Part shown: positions 1-8,718 of the stretch, one piece after another
Position numbering within the stretch: the stretch's first letter is position 1
How the letters are laid out: every line of letters starts with the position of its first letter
Source of the DNA: Marinomonas aquimarina
GTDB taxonomy: Bacteria; Pseudomonadota; Gammaproteobacteria; Pseudomonadales; Marinomonadaceae
NCBI RefSeq assembly: GCF_900089755.1
Contig: NZ_FLOC01000008.1
Span: 100,326 to 164,325, forward strand
Reading direction: 5' to 3'
DNA length: 64,000 bases
Notes under the pieces: generated by a model
Databases searched by the model: none
What the model saw: the letters and a program-made list of their open reading frames with translations, nothing else
Told to the model about the DNA's origin: nothing
Translations under genes and position numbers: made by a program

Positions 1-1496
1 GACGCCAGCGTACGTACTTCATCGGCCACCACGGCGAAGCCTCGTCCACTTTCACCGGCACGCGCCGCTTCAATTGCCGCATTCAAAGCCAACAAGTTGG
101 TTTGATCCGCAATGTCGTTGATCACACTCAAAATAGTTTCAATGTTTGACGTCGCCGCCTCTAAGTCTTGAACCTGCTGTACCGCTTGCTCAATTCGCGC
201 CGCCAAACCGTCAATGGAGCGAGCCGTTTCGCTGACGATGCTTGAGCCTTCAATGGTGTTACGATCCACATCTTGCGCCGCTTCTGATGCGTGCTGTGCA
301 CTTTGTGCCACTTCATTGGCCGTAACCGCCATTTCATGAATGGCTGTCGCCAACAAATCCAACTCATGCATCTGTTTACGCGTCGCATCGGCTGACTTTT
401 TCGAGTCTTCAACCGTCTCATTGCCACTTTCAACTATCTCATCGCCCAAGTGCTTCAATTGCTGAATCTGTGTTTGTAAACTCTGCGTAAACGTGTTGAA
501 GCCACGCGCCAAGCTGGCAAACTCGGGCGTTTTACTTACCTCAATACGCTTGGTTAAATCACCGTCTCCTTCAGAGACATTCTTAATGGCACGATTAAGG
601 CTCTCTAGCGGCATCAACAAGCCTTTGATCATAAAGGTGAGCACCACTAGGCTAATCACTAAGCCAAGCACGGTTAGGATAATCGCGTTATTACGCAAGG
701 TACCCAAAGCAGCATAGGCTTCACTTTCGTCGATCACCGCCACGATGTACCAGCCTTCGCTGCCTAAAGTGATATTAACGATATAAGAGTGGCCATTCAT
801 CTCAAGTGTCTGATTGCCTTCCGTTAACGTTGCCTTAGGTAGGATATCAGCAAATTTTTTACCGTTGTTTTGGGTATTCGGATGGGCAATCGCCGTGCCT
901 TCTTTGGTCACGATAAACAAATAACCTGATTCAAATAGGTTGATCGAGTTCACTAGGTCTGACAAGCCGCCCAAATCCATATCGTAGAAGGAGGTGCCAA
1001 TAAAAGTGTTGTCATCGTAAATGGGGTTCACAATGGAAATCACCGTATTACCTGATGCCAAGTCAAGGTATGGTTCGGTAATGCCTTGCTGACCTTTGGC
1101 TCGGCTTAAGTTGTACCAAGGGCGCTGTCGTGGGTCATAGTCCGCTCCAGGGCTCCAGTCATCAACATTTTCAATAGTAGCACCATCCGTTTGGTAACCA
1201 ATACCAGCACCTAAAAAGCTACTTTTAAAGGTTTTGGCTTCCAGCACCTGCTTCACGTAGTTGCGATCGTTTGGGGCCAATTCAATCGTTTCTGTAACAG
1301 AATAGGCTAACGCTTTTTTGTTATCCATTTCGGAGTCAATCGTGTTCTGCACGCTTCCCACTAGCTCTTTTAAGCTGGCGGCTACTAATCCTTGTACTTC
1401 GCTACGAACAGTCATTAATTGTTGAATACTGAGCAAGCCAACCGTCAGTAACAGCATCAATGACGACGCTACAACAATTTTATGGCTAAAACGCAT
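1..1496 (-). CDS. Methyl-accepting chemotaxis protein (C-terminus beyond the window)
   Basis: Transmembrane chemoreceptor that senses a ligand in the periplasm and signals to CheA/CheW. Read on the minus strand from the ATG at 1494-1496: an N-terminal membrane segment (residues about 8-25) is followed by a roughly 240-residue periplasmic region with dCache-type features ([32 protein letters not shown]). A second membrane segment, a HAMP domain ([13 protein letters not shown]) and the start of the MA signalling domain follow. The conserved hairpin tip with [19 protein letters not shown] is reached just before the window edge. About 498 residues are visible and the 3' end is missing. The ligand is not predictable. 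No chemotaxis operon genes are visible, so this looks like a stand-alone receptor, as is usual for MCPs. Confidence 0.95.
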   Translation of the reverse strand, partial: MRFSHKIVVASSLMLLLTVGLLSIQQLMTVRSEVQGLVAASLKELVGSVQNTIDSEMDNKKALAYSVTETIELAPNDRNYVKQVLEAKTFKSSFLGAGIGYQTDGATIENVDDWSPGADYDPRQRPWYNLSRAKGQQGITEPYLDLASGNTVISIVNPIYDDNTFIGTSFYDMDLGGLSDLVNSINLFESGYLFIVTKEGTAIAHPNTQNNGKKFADILPKATLTEGNQTLEMNGHSYIVNITLGSEGWYIVAVIDESEAYAALGTLRNNAIILTVLGLVISLVVLTFMIKGLLMPLESLNRAIKNVSEGDGDLTKRIEVSKTPEFASLARGFNTFTQSLQTQIQQLKHLGDEIVESGNETVEDSKKSADATRKQMHELDLLATAIHEMAVTANEVAQSAQHASEAAQDVDRNTIEGSSIVSETARSIDGLAARIEQAVQQVQDLEAATSNIETILSVINDIADQTNLLALNAAIEAARAGESGRGFAVVADEVRTLA

Positions 1497-1525
1497 GATT
1501 ATTACCTATGATAAGTTAGTGTTAC

Positions 1526-1567
1526 TTACAAACACTTACATAAACCCAAAAATGTAAGTGTTTGTAA
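1526..1567. repeat. Perfect 16-bp inverted repeat upstream of the chemoreceptor
   Basis: TTACAAACACTTACAT at 1526-1541 is repeated as its exact reverse complement at 1552-1567, with a 10-nt spacer. It lies 30 bp upstream of the MCP start codon, where a promoter, operator or leader hairpin would be. There is no good U-run on either side, so it is not a typical intrinsic terminator. A dimeric-regulator operator or a leader hairpin is possible. Confidence 0.75.
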
Positions 1568-1682
1568 ATTTTAAAGCAAAATCATGTCAGTTTATGGATG
1601 GCATCACTTAAAAATGCGTACAATGCTGAGCTTCCTTAATTTATCCTCCTTAATATCGACACTTGAGCTTACGGTCATCACT

Positions 1683-1889
1683 ATGAGCCTTCTAAAACGC
1701 ACACTATTCGCCACGAGCAAACGTAATGAAGATCTGTCTTACGGAGGTCTTTATTGGCTAGCGGCCCTACTAGCGCTAATCTGTACGGTGTGTTTTGCTG
1801 AAGAGTTGATGAGCTTGCTGACGCTGCATGTTGAAAACTATTTCAAAGCCCAACAAGCATTAGTGGATGCAAAGTACTTTGCCTGTTAA
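1683..1889 (+). CDS. Small hypothetical membrane protein
   Basis: Unrecognised 68-residue reading frame between the divergent MCP and the convergent GGDEF gene. It has a polar, basic N-terminus (MSLLKRTLFATSKRNEDL), one hydrophobic segment (about residues 24-42, LYWLAALLALICTVCFAEEL) and a short amphipathic tail ending in Cys. The composition looks like a real single-pass inner-membrane protein and the frame is free of other genes. In-frame ATGs further upstream (1584, 1614) are possible, and no strong ribosome binding site marks any of them. It could be spurious. Confidence 0.35.
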   Translation: MSLLKRTLFATSKRNEDLSYGGLYWLAALLALICTVCFAEELMSLLTLHVENYFKAQQALVDAKYFAC

Positions 1890-1921
1890 GGGTCATTGGA
1901 TCAGCCATACTGCTCGTGAGG

Positions 1922-2917
1922 CTATAACCCCTTCACCTTGATCCAAGAGGTTTCCACCACCTCGGCCCATTCTTCTTTCACAGATGGTTTGAACACACGA
2001 CTCTGATTACGGCCACGCTTCTTTGACTCATACATGGCTTCATCCGCTCTAGAAAGCAGCCCAAGCGTATTACCATCGTCGCGACAGACCTCTGCAATGC
2101 CTAGGCTGGCGGTTACGTGTATTTCGTAAAGATCGGTTTCACAAGACGTGTTGAATAAGGTGGTGCGCAATGCCTCAGAAAGGGCTAACGCTTCGCTTAC
2201 CTGCATTTGCGGTGCAAGAATGGCGAATTCTTCGCCACCAATACGCCCCATCGACATAGAGGGGCCTAACCCAGCACGAAACACATTAACCACATGACGA
2301 ATCACTTCATCGCCCACGTTATGCCCTAAGGTGTCGTTGACTCGTTTAAAGTTATCAATATCAAACAAAATTAAGGCGCAGGGTTCTTCCTGGTCATGGA
2401 AACGATCAATGGCGGCTTGTAGAAGTTTGGTAAATGAGCGTCGGTTGTACACCCCTGTCAACTCGTCCACTTCGGAGAGGTGCTTCAGCTCCATTTCCAA
2501 ATAATGTTGCGTGGTGATGTTCTTAGCAATCCAAAGAGCGCTACGCTGGCCATTTTGATCGATGGGCAAAGACTTAATAACGCCCTCAAACCACAGTTCC
2601 TTGGGTAGAACTAGGCCATTGGGGAGCTCAATCATTCGCCCTTCCTCAAACTTGTATTTAAGGTACTGAGTTTCTTGAGTGCGGATCGCGTTCACGATGT
2701 GAGCAAGAAAGCCGTCGGCCAACTCTTGCGGCATAACGTCATGGAGGCGACGTCCGATAAAAGGCTTACAATCGAAGCCAGTGGCATTCTCTGCGCCACC
2801 ATACACGTCCAGATATTCTCCGCTTTCAGAGAACACAAAAACATGATCTGGCAATGTGTCCAGCACACTAAAATAACGTGCTAATACCTGTTCGTCGCTT
2901 ACCACTTCGCACTCCAT
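1922..2917 (-). CDS. PAS-GGDEF diguanylate cyclase
   Basis: Probably makes cyclic di-GMP from two GTP in the cytoplasm. A PAS-like sensor (about residues 15-140, with DHVFVFSESGEYLDVYG) precedes a GGDEF domain. Catalytic features are intact: the DELTGVYNRRSF entry motif, FDIDNFKRVND, and GGEEF at about residues 227-231 in GRIGGEEFAIL. The RxxD inhibitory site that normally sits just before the signature is absent (the equivalent residues are GPSM), so product inhibition at that site is unlikely. There is no membrane segment or signal peptide. A longer frame begins at a GTG at 2968, but its extra residues add no domain, so the ATG at 2915-2917 is preferred; neither has a convincing Shine-Dalgarno sequence. 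It stands alone. Confidence 0.9.
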   Translation of the reverse strand: MECEVVSDEQVLARYFSVLDTLPDHVFVFSESGEYLDVYGGAENATGFDCKPFIGRRLHDVMPQELADGFLAHIVNAIRTQETQYLKYKFEEGRMIELPNGLVLPKELWFEGVIKSLPIDQNGQRSALWIAKNITTQHYLEMELKHLSEVDELTGVYNRRSFTKLLQAAIDRFHDQEEPCALILFDIDNFKRVNDTLGHNVGDEVIRHVVNVFRAGLGPSMSMGRIGGEEFAILAPQMQVSEALALSEALRTTLFNTSCETDLYEIHVTASLGIAEVCRDDGNTLGLLSRADEAMYESKKRGRNQSRVFKPSVKEEWAEVVETSWIKVKGL

Positions 2918-3130
2918 CAAGAGAGTTGCTTCAGTTTTCTTGTAGGCCAACCACCCACATGAGCACACAAGAGAACTAAATCACTATTCAAAGAAAAAGC
3001 ATACGCAAAAGCTCGGAGTTCAAGCAATAAAAAAAACAGTATTTTTATGTGTTAATGCGTCGTTTTTGCTTGCGCTCTGCATGGTTTTCTAGGGAAAGGA
3101 GCAAACGACTTGTCTGCCCCAACTCGATCA

Positions 3131-3691
3131 CTAGCGCCACTTGCGATCAGGGGCTTGATAGTGGCGGATGGCTTCTAGCAGGGTCTCTGCTTGGTCTGTT
3201 TTAATCAGCATGTCCACGTATTGTGGGCGCACAAACCCAGCATCGCGCATCTGCTCGACCATGGTAAACAAGGGGTCATAAAATCCCATGACATTGTAAA
3301 ACGCACAAGGCTTACTATGGTGGCCAAGCTGCGCCCAAGTCCACACTTCAAAGATTTCTTCTAGAGTGCCGATGCCACCCGGTAGCGCGACAAAAGCGTC
3401 CGCCAACTCAGCCATTTTCGCCTTACGCTCATGCATGTCTTTGACGACGTGTAATTCGGTTAAGTTAGGGTGCGCAATTTCTTTGCTTTTTAAGTACTCA
3501 GGGATCGCGCCATAGACTTTGCCACCGCCTTCTAAAACAGCGTCCGCTATCGTGCCCATCAGGCCCACATCCCCACCGCCGTAGACCACGTCTACCCCTT
3601 GCTCAGCAAAGTACTTACCAAGCGCCTTAGTGGTTTCAACAAAGCGTGGATCATTACCACTGCTGGAGCCACAAAATACTGCGATTTTCAT
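3131..3691 (-). CDS. LOG-family (TIGR00730) nucleotide phosphoribohydrolase
   Basis: Rossmann-fold protein of the LOG/YgdH-like family. Members hydrolyse nucleoside 5'-monophosphates, in some cases cytokinin ribotides, to base plus ribose 5-phosphate. The 186-residue length is typical. Visible motifs are the N-terminal VFCGSSSG, a glycine-rich VYGGGDVGLMG (about 37-46), MHERK (86-90) and the hallmark PGGIGTLEE (104-112) with the catalytic Glu. It lies 47 bp downstream of the ABM monooxygenase gene on the same strand and may be co-transcribed with it. The bacterial role is unsettled: either a purine-nucleotide housekeeping enzyme or cytokinin activation. Confidence 0.9.
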   Translation of the reverse strand: MKIAVFCGSSSGNDPRFVETTKALGKYFAEQGVDVVYGGGDVGLMGTIADAVLEGGGKVYGAIPEYLKSKEIAHPNLTELHVVKDMHERKAKMAELADAFVALPGGIGTLEEIFEVWTWAQLGHHSKPCAFYNVMGFYDPLFTMVEQMRDAGFVRPQYVDMLIKTDQAETLLEAIRHYQAPDRKWR

Positions 3692-3738
3692 TCCAAACTC
3701 CTCATTCCTTGATCATGGTTAGATGCACTGTAAGGGAT

Positions 3739-4041
3739 CTAGATGACCGCTTCAAAACACTCTAATTGCGGATGACCAAGGTAGATGTCTCGACGGCTGC
3801 CGGCATTGGCGTGTGCTTTACGAAAGGCTTCTGATTTGGTCCAAGCGTCGAACGCAGCACGGGATTCCCACACCGCATGAGACGAGAACAAGGTGTACTC
3901 CTCATTGGTCGCACCTTGCAATAGGTTGAACGACTGGAAGCCTGACACTTCATTCAGGTAGGAATCACGGCCTTTCCAAATATCGATAAACTCTTGTTCG
4001 CAGCCGAGTTTGATTTTAAAACGGTTCATGGCAATAAACAT
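3739..4041 (-). CDS. ABM-domain monooxygenase (HmoA/IsdG-like fold)
   Basis: Single-domain protein of 100 residues with the dimeric alpha/beta-barrel antibiotic-biosynthesis-monooxygenase fold. Family members oxidise quinones or degrade haem, often without a cofactor. Supporting segments are the N-terminal beta strand FIAMNRFKIK, the central helix GCEQEFIDIWKGR, and the WESRAAFDAWTKSEAFRKAH region typical of HmoA/YqjZ-like members. The start at 4041 has AGAGG about 7 nt upstream. The gene precedes the LOG-family gene by 47 bp and is divergent from the methyltransferase. Haem degradation is plausible but the substrate cannot be assigned from sequence. Confidence 0.8.
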   Translation of the reverse strand: MFIAMNRFKIKLGCEQEFIDIWKGRDSYLNEVSGFQSFNLLQGATNEEYTLFSSHAVWESRAAFDAWTKSEAFRKAHANAGSRRDIYLGHPQLECFEAVI

Positions 4042-4138
4042 AAGGACCTCTTACAACGGTATTTTCATCAACTTTTATAGCTTTCCTGTGCATTCAAAGC
4101 TAGTATGGCGCGCCTTTTATTTTTACAGAGCTGACATC

Positions 4139-4882
4139 ATGTCTGAAACTGTTTTATACACTGACTTGTCAGCCTACTACGATCTCATGTGCGCCGACAT
4201 CAATTATCAAGCACAGAGTAACTGCATTGCCCGCCTCCATCAGATCTTCGGTAACGAAGGCCGCCAGCATCTTGACCTTGCGTGTGGCACGGGGCCACAT
4301 ATACGCTATTTCCTCGATTCAGGGTACCAAAGCCAAGGGCTCGATTTAAACCAGCCGATGCTCGATAAAGCACAGATTCGCTGCCCAGAAGCCTCTTTCA
4401 GCTTACAAAATATGTGTTCCTTTCGCATCGACCAGCCAGTCGATCTGATTACCTGCTTCCTGTATTCGATTCATTACAGTGGTGATATCGCACCATTAGA
4501 AGCCTGCTTAGAGGCCGTTAATAATGCCTTAACCAGCGGCGGCTTATTTTGCTTTAACTCGGTCGACAAACGCTTTATCGATAACCAGTCCTCCACCGCA
4601 CATTCTGCAGCCTTTGACGGCAGTGCCTTTAACTTTCGCTCGGGCTGGTTCTATGAAGGCCAAGGCTCCCAGCAGCGTTTACGTTTAAGCATTCAAAAAA
4701 CCACAGGCGAGCAAGTAGAAGTGTGGCAAGACAGCCACCCAATGGTAGCGGTTGAATTTCCAGAGCTGTCTACCCTGCTAGAAAAGCACTTTGAAGTGTT
4801 TGTGTTTGAGCATGATTACGACAAGCTAGTGCCGTGGGCAGGGCAATCCGGCAACGCTATTTTCGTGTGCGTAAAGCGCTAG
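4139..4882 (+). CDS. Class I SAM-dependent methyltransferase
   Basis: Small-molecule methyltransferase of about 247 residues using S-adenosylmethionine. SAM-binding motif I is clear (HLDLACGTGPHIRYFLDSG), followed by an acidic strand-2 motif (QGLDLNQPMLDKA) and the motif IV region (DLITCFLYSIHY). The start is the ATG at 4139, which begins MSETVLYTDLSAYYD; this entry (a Tyr-Tyr-Asp before the SAM fold) is usual for the family. A 43-residue upstream extension reads through the divergent promoter and was rejected. It is divergent from the ABM gene. The substrate is unknown. Confidence 0.88.
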   Translation: MSETVLYTDLSAYYDLMCADINYQAQSNCIARLHQIFGNEGRQHLDLACGTGPHIRYFLDSGYQSQGLDLNQPMLDKAQIRCPEASFSLQNMCSFRIDQPVDLITCFLYSIHYSGDIAPLEACLEAVNNALTSGGLFCFNSVDKRFIDNQSSTAHSAAFDGSAFNFRSGWFYEGQGSQQRLRLSIQKTTGEQVEVWQDSHPMVAVEFPELSTLLEKHFEVFVFEHDYDKLVPWAGQSGNAIFVCVKR

Positions 4883-4910
4883 CGATCTTAGCGAACAGTG
4901 GTACAAGAAC

Positions 4911-4939
4911 AAGGCACTTCCAGAAACTGAAAGTGCCTT
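4911..4939. terminator. Probable bidirectional terminator
   Basis: Nine-bp perfect stem AAGGCACTT / AAGTGCCTT with an 11-nt loop, between the 3' ends of the convergent methyltransferase and cadherin-like genes. The U-runs are short on both strands, so efficiency may be modest. Confidence 0.5.
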
Positions 4940-4985
4940 TCAAAAGAAGCAGAAATCAATCAAGTCGATTTAGCCTGTTCACCTG

Positions 4986-7640
4986 TTAGATTAAAACATA
5001 GCCATCATCGAGATTGATGCCGTTATCCACCTCGACATTAGTGGCCCCAAGGATCGTAACCTCGAACTCAAGGGCGTCTATATCTTCAGTCCCCCCGTCA
5101 TAAGGTGATTGGTCACCATCGCCATCTGTCGAAGCGAGGGCAAAACTCAACACATAGTTGTCTTCAAGCTGCTTCTCGAGAGTCTCAATTCGGTTGATAC
5201 GCACCTTATCGTTGGAGTCGACATCTTCTGGATCGAGCGCAAGGTAGATCTGATCAATCTCCTCACCGTTTTCTAAATTAGGCTCTATGGTGATGGTTTC
5301 ACCACCTTTAACGTTGATATCGTTCGTGTTGATGTAACCACTATCAATCACTACACCCTCATCAACCACCACATAGATCAGGTCTGGGTCATCAGGGACG
5401 CCACCACCGACACCTTGAAGATCCAATACCACACCAGTGATATCACCAGTGGAGCCAGTCATATCAATCTGCAATACCTCTAACTCATCGATATTACCAT
5501 TACCAATCCCGATACCACCGGCATTATTTGGGTTGATATCGTCTGAGCCATCACCACCACCCAAGTCAATAAGCGTGCCACCACTGACAGCGCTGACCAA
5601 ATCAGCAAGATCATCCCCGGTAAAGAAGAAACCATTAAAACCGATATCCTCCACTGTTGGATTCTCTACCGGTCCACCGGCATCAATCGCCGAGAAGTCT
5701 ATCGGATTACTGACCGTTGGCGGACTCTCCAATACTGTCAAGGTATAAGACCCTTCTGGGGTATCATCACCATCGTTATCAGGATCCGAATCGATGGTTA
5801 GTGTGTAGAACGTTTTCTGCACAGTTTCATCTAGTACTTCGTCATAGAAGTCATAGACCCCTCTTACTGCATCCTCACCGTTCGGGCCAGTGTAGTACTC
5901 TAATTCAATCACACGGCCATCTTTAAGAGTGAAGTTGTTTGGCAAGCCAACAAGCTCCAACATCTGGCCATCGGCACCCGCATACAGAGTGAAGGTGTCA
6001 CTAATATAAGCATCTTTCGTATAGTTGACGCTGGTATCGGCCAAGGTGTTAAGTGCATCGAATGTCACATCGTCATTTACCGGTACCTGTACTAGGAAGT
6101 TGATATCATCGATGATCTCAACGCTCACTGTTACCCCTTCCGAATAGCCATCATGCTCGTCCACTACATAGACAGTGAAGTCATCATAGATGCCACCGTT
6201 ATGTCCCTGCACGGCAGAATGATCAGCATTCGACGTCAGTGTGTAGCGTACCGTATCGTCGTCAACGAATTCGAGCGTACCGTAGGTACCATTTAACGTT
6301 GTCAGGCTACCACCGGTCGTACCCGCCACAAACGGCGTATCGGAATCATCAACATCGTTTATTGTAATATCGATGTCTTGCTGAACAGGGATCTCAGTAT
6401 CGGTTGGGTCGTCTTGGCTACCGTCGAATGGGATGTCGCCCCCATCAGCGACTAAACCCGCTTCATAAACACTCACCCTGTCAGGGTCCTCACCCGTTGG
6501 ATTATCGTTCTCACCGGCAATCTCAATCGTTACGGTAGCGGTGTCCGAAGCGCCATGGCCGTCATAGGCGATGTAATTGAACTCGACATAGGCCGTGTCG
6601 CCCACACCTAGGTTTTCAAAGTCGCCGTCAGGATCATAGTCGAATGTGCCATCGCTATTGAAATCAACCAATGTACCAGTTGCTCCGGCGATGGGAGTAC
6701 CGAATTCATCCACTCGTGTTAGCGCACTGCCAATGCCCGTCGACAGCTCGGCGGCGATCAAGGGCGCATCGTCGGAGTCGGTATCATTGCCCAATACCGA
6801 GGCCAGAGACGTTTCACCGTCATCCTCGTCCACATATCGGACGTCATCATTGGCAACTGGGTCATCGTTGTCTGGTAACACAGTGACACGCACAACCGCA
6901 GTATCTGTGCCACCATAAGGGTCACTGACGGTATATTCGAATGTGTCTATGCCGAAGAAGCCATCCAGCGCGGTATACTTGATCTCGCCATTGATCACTT
7001 CGACAGTACCACCCTCATCCGTGGTAATTTCATAGCCGCCATCGGCATCGTTATCCGTGCCACCAGCAGGGCCGCCATCATCGGCGATATCAGATAGCCC
7101 GACGATCATAAAGTTATCTTGATCTGCCATAGGCCAGATATCGACGTCGGTATCGTTAGCAAGCACATCAATGATGACAGACTCTTGGTCAAGATCAGAG
7201 GCGTCCTGCTGAACCATTGCAGAGTCATTGACCGCATCAGGATCATCGTTGACACCGGTTATTTTTATTTTGACCATGGCGCTGTCGCCATCTTGGCCAT
7301 CATTCGCTTCATAAACAAAAGTGTCATAGACAATGGCACCTTCGGCGAGTGCATCAAAACCATTCCACAGTGTTACTTCCGCGTCAGCAAAATTACTCAG
7401 CGTTGGATCGCCATCGGTGTCAATGTAAAGGATGCCATGATAACGGGCATCGTAAATGAAGGTACCGTTGGTTTTGAAATCAAATAAAGGGTTTTTGGGA
7501 TTAGTAAGAACAAATGCCCCGAGGGCATCATTGTCGGCGTCGGTGTCATTACCCAAGACTCCGCTCACCGGACTGTTCACGCGCAGTATCTCGTCCTCAT
7601 AGACTTCGTAGAGGTCGTTATTTGCAATTGGCGTAGCCAT
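4986..7640 (-). CDS. Large Asp-rich cadherin/VCBS-type surface protein
   Basis: Protein of 884 residues with no cysteine and very many Asp, Gly and Thr residues. Repeated calcium-binding-like boxes recur: GVLGNDTDADND near the start, DVLANDTDVD, SVLGNDTDSDD, and the inter-repeat linkers GVNDDPDAVND, PDNDDPVANDD and GENDNPTGEDPD. These are hallmarks of tandem cadherin-like/VCBS modules in large bacterial adhesins. The start at 7640 (MATPIANNDLYEV) is chosen because an AAGGGGGG ribosome binding site lies about 8 nt upstream; the longer frame to 7676 would swallow it. There is no Sec signal peptide, membrane anchor or GGxGxD RTX nonapeptide run, and no type I secretion genes lie nearby, so the export route is unclear. 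Adhesion or matrix function is an inference from the module type. Confidence 0.85.
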   Translation of the reverse strand: MATPIANNDLYEVYEDEILRVNSPVSGVLGNDTDADNDALGAFVLTNPKNPLFDFKTNGTFIYDARYHGILYIDTDGDPTLSNFADAEVTLWNGFDALAEGAIVYDTFVYEANDGQDGDSAMVKIKITGVNDDPDAVNDSAMVQQDASDLDQESVIIDVLANDTDVDIWPMADQDNFMIVGLSDIADDGGPAGGTDNDADGGYEITTDEGGTVEVINGEIKYTALDGFFGIDTFEYTVSDPYGGTDTAVVRVTVLPDNDDPVANDDVRYVDEDDGETSLASVLGNDTDSDDAPLIAAELSTGIGSALTRVDEFGTPIAGATGTLVDFNSDGTFDYDPDGDFENLGVGDTAYVEFNYIAYDGHGASDTATVTIEIAGENDNPTGEDPDRVSVYEAGLVADGGDIPFDGSQDDPTDTEIPVQQDIDITINDVDDSDTPFVAGTTGGSLTTLNGTYGTLEFVDDDTVRYTLTSNADHSAVQGHNGGIYDDFTVYVVDEHDGYSEGVTVSVEIIDDINFLVQVPVNDDVTFDALNTLADTSVNYTKDAYISDTFTLYAGADGQMLELVGLPNNFTLKDGRVIELEYYTGPNGEDAVRGVYDFYDEVLDETVQKTFYTLTIDSDPDNDGDDTPEGSYTLTVLESPPTVSNPIDFSAIDAGGPVENPTVEDIGFNGFFFTGDDLADLVSAVSGGTLIDLGGGDGSDDINPNNAGGIGIGNGNIDELEVLQIDMTGSTGDITGVVLDLQGVGGGVPDDPDLIYVVVDEGVVIDSGYINTNDINVKGGETITIEPNLENGEEIDQIYLALDPEDVDSNDKVRINRIETLEKQLEDNYVLSFALASTDGDGDQSPYDGGTEDIDALEFEVTILGATNVEVDNGINLDDGYVLI

Positions 7641-7843
7641 AATTTGGCCCCCCTTTAAAACATAACGCATCGCCACCTACCTTCGAACTTGGACAGCATC
7701 ATTTACCAAGTTGGACGGTTTTCGCATCGCCAAAGACACGGCGTGCGACTAAGATACACACTTCATAGTGGGTTGCGTCATTGTGACCGCGAACCAAGAG
7801 TCCGCGAACTCCAAGAGTCTGACGCTTATTGATGTTTAAAAGT

Positions 7844-7951
7844 CACATGCTGCTCAAAGGGTACATAATGCTCTCATGGGTACATGACGCTCATAACGAT
7901 ACATGATGCTCACAGGGGTACATGGTGCTCAAAGGGTTACATGATGCTAAA
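7844..7951. repeat. Six-copy 19-bp direct tandem repeat
   Basis: Six imperfect units with consensus TACATGATGCTCAAAGGG start at 7844, 7862, 7881, 7900, 7919 and 7938. The ACATG-N-TGCTC core is kept in most units and the period is 19 bp, just under two helical turns. The array lies about 200 bp upstream of the cadherin-like gene and about 200 bp upstream of the DUF3010 gene on the other strand. Repeated binding sites, or slippage-expanded sequence, are the two explanations. The remainder of 7641-8158 shows only a short CCAAGAGTC duplication near 7795-7820 and otherwise nothing recognisable. Confidence 0.8.
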
Positions 7952-8158
7952 GTGCCACACTCAAGTAGGATCCATCCCCTCGTTAAGCATAATACGCCCC
8001 CTATGAAAGCCAACCCGATTATAGGAATCATTCGTAATTAAGATATAGCTAATGAATCTTAACACTTTGACCCGCAATCAAGCCGCTTACACGGGCGCTG
8101 TATGATGACAGCGAATATGCGATAATGCGCCTCAGACATTTAGCTAGGACTTTTTCTT

Positions 8159-8581
8159 ATGATCACATGTGGTATCGAAATCAAAGGCAGCGAAGTTATC
8201 CTGTGCCTGCTTTCTAAAGATGACGGTTTTTTCCAACTGCCCGATTGCCGCCAAGTGCGCCACGCGCTTCAGCATCCAAACGACGCTGAAGCCATGCGTA
8301 AGTTTCAATTTACCATGAAGAAGCTGTTTGAAGATTATAAAGTTGAGCAGGTCATTATTCGTGAACGCCCCACTAAAGGTAAGTTCGCTGGTGGTGCGGT
8401 GGGCTTTAAAATGGAAGCCGCGATTCAGTTGATCCCAGACTTAAATGTCGAGCTGATCAATAATGCGACCATGAAAGAAATCATCAAGGACAACCCGCTG
8501 CCGATCGACTTCTCGGCAACCGGCCTAAAAGCCTTTCAAGAAGGTGCTTTTATGGTGGCTTATGCGGCCTTAAGCCGATAG
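8159..8581 (+). CDS. DUF3010 family protein
   Basis: Protein of 140 residues matching the DUF3010 family, a small cytosolic family of Gammaproteobacteria without an established activity. Characteristic stretches are the N-terminal CGIEIKGSEVILCLL, the basic KKLFEDYKVEQVIIRERPTKGKFAGG and the C-terminal GLKAFQEGAFMVAYA. The alternating strand/helix pattern starting with a GIEIKG segment resembles an RNase H-like (RuvC-like) fold, but this is only an impression. It is preceded by a weak ribosome binding site and is monocistronic. Confidence 0.85.
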   Translation: MITCGIEIKGSEVILCLLSKDDGFFQLPDCRQVRHALQHPNDAEAMRKFQFTMKKLFEDYKVEQVIIRERPTKGKFAGGAVGFKMEAAIQLIPDLNVELINNATMKEIIKDNPLPIDFSATGLKAFQEGAFMVAYAALSR

Positions 8582-8718
8582 AGTATCGAAATCAGGCCTT
8601 GAAAGCCGCTTAGAAAAGAGTCCAACTTTATGGGGTCAGTTCAGACACCTTAATGGGGCTTTTTAGTCGCGTTCGTCTGGCTAGAACGCTTACTTACCAG
8701 CGCACTACTCTAAGTGCG

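Noticed and set aside
161..717. Open frames antisense or out of frame within the chemoreceptor
   Set aside because: They overlap a clear MCP coding frame; their protein sequences are low in complexity and unlike real proteins.
7844..7951. CRISPR array
   Set aside because: Units are contiguous with no unique spacers of 25-40 bp and no cas genes are present.
8631..8680. TGGGGTCAG...TAATGGGGC segment resembling part of the 27-bp inverted repeat at 31171
   Set aside because: Only a short GGGGTCAG core is shared and no second arm exists.
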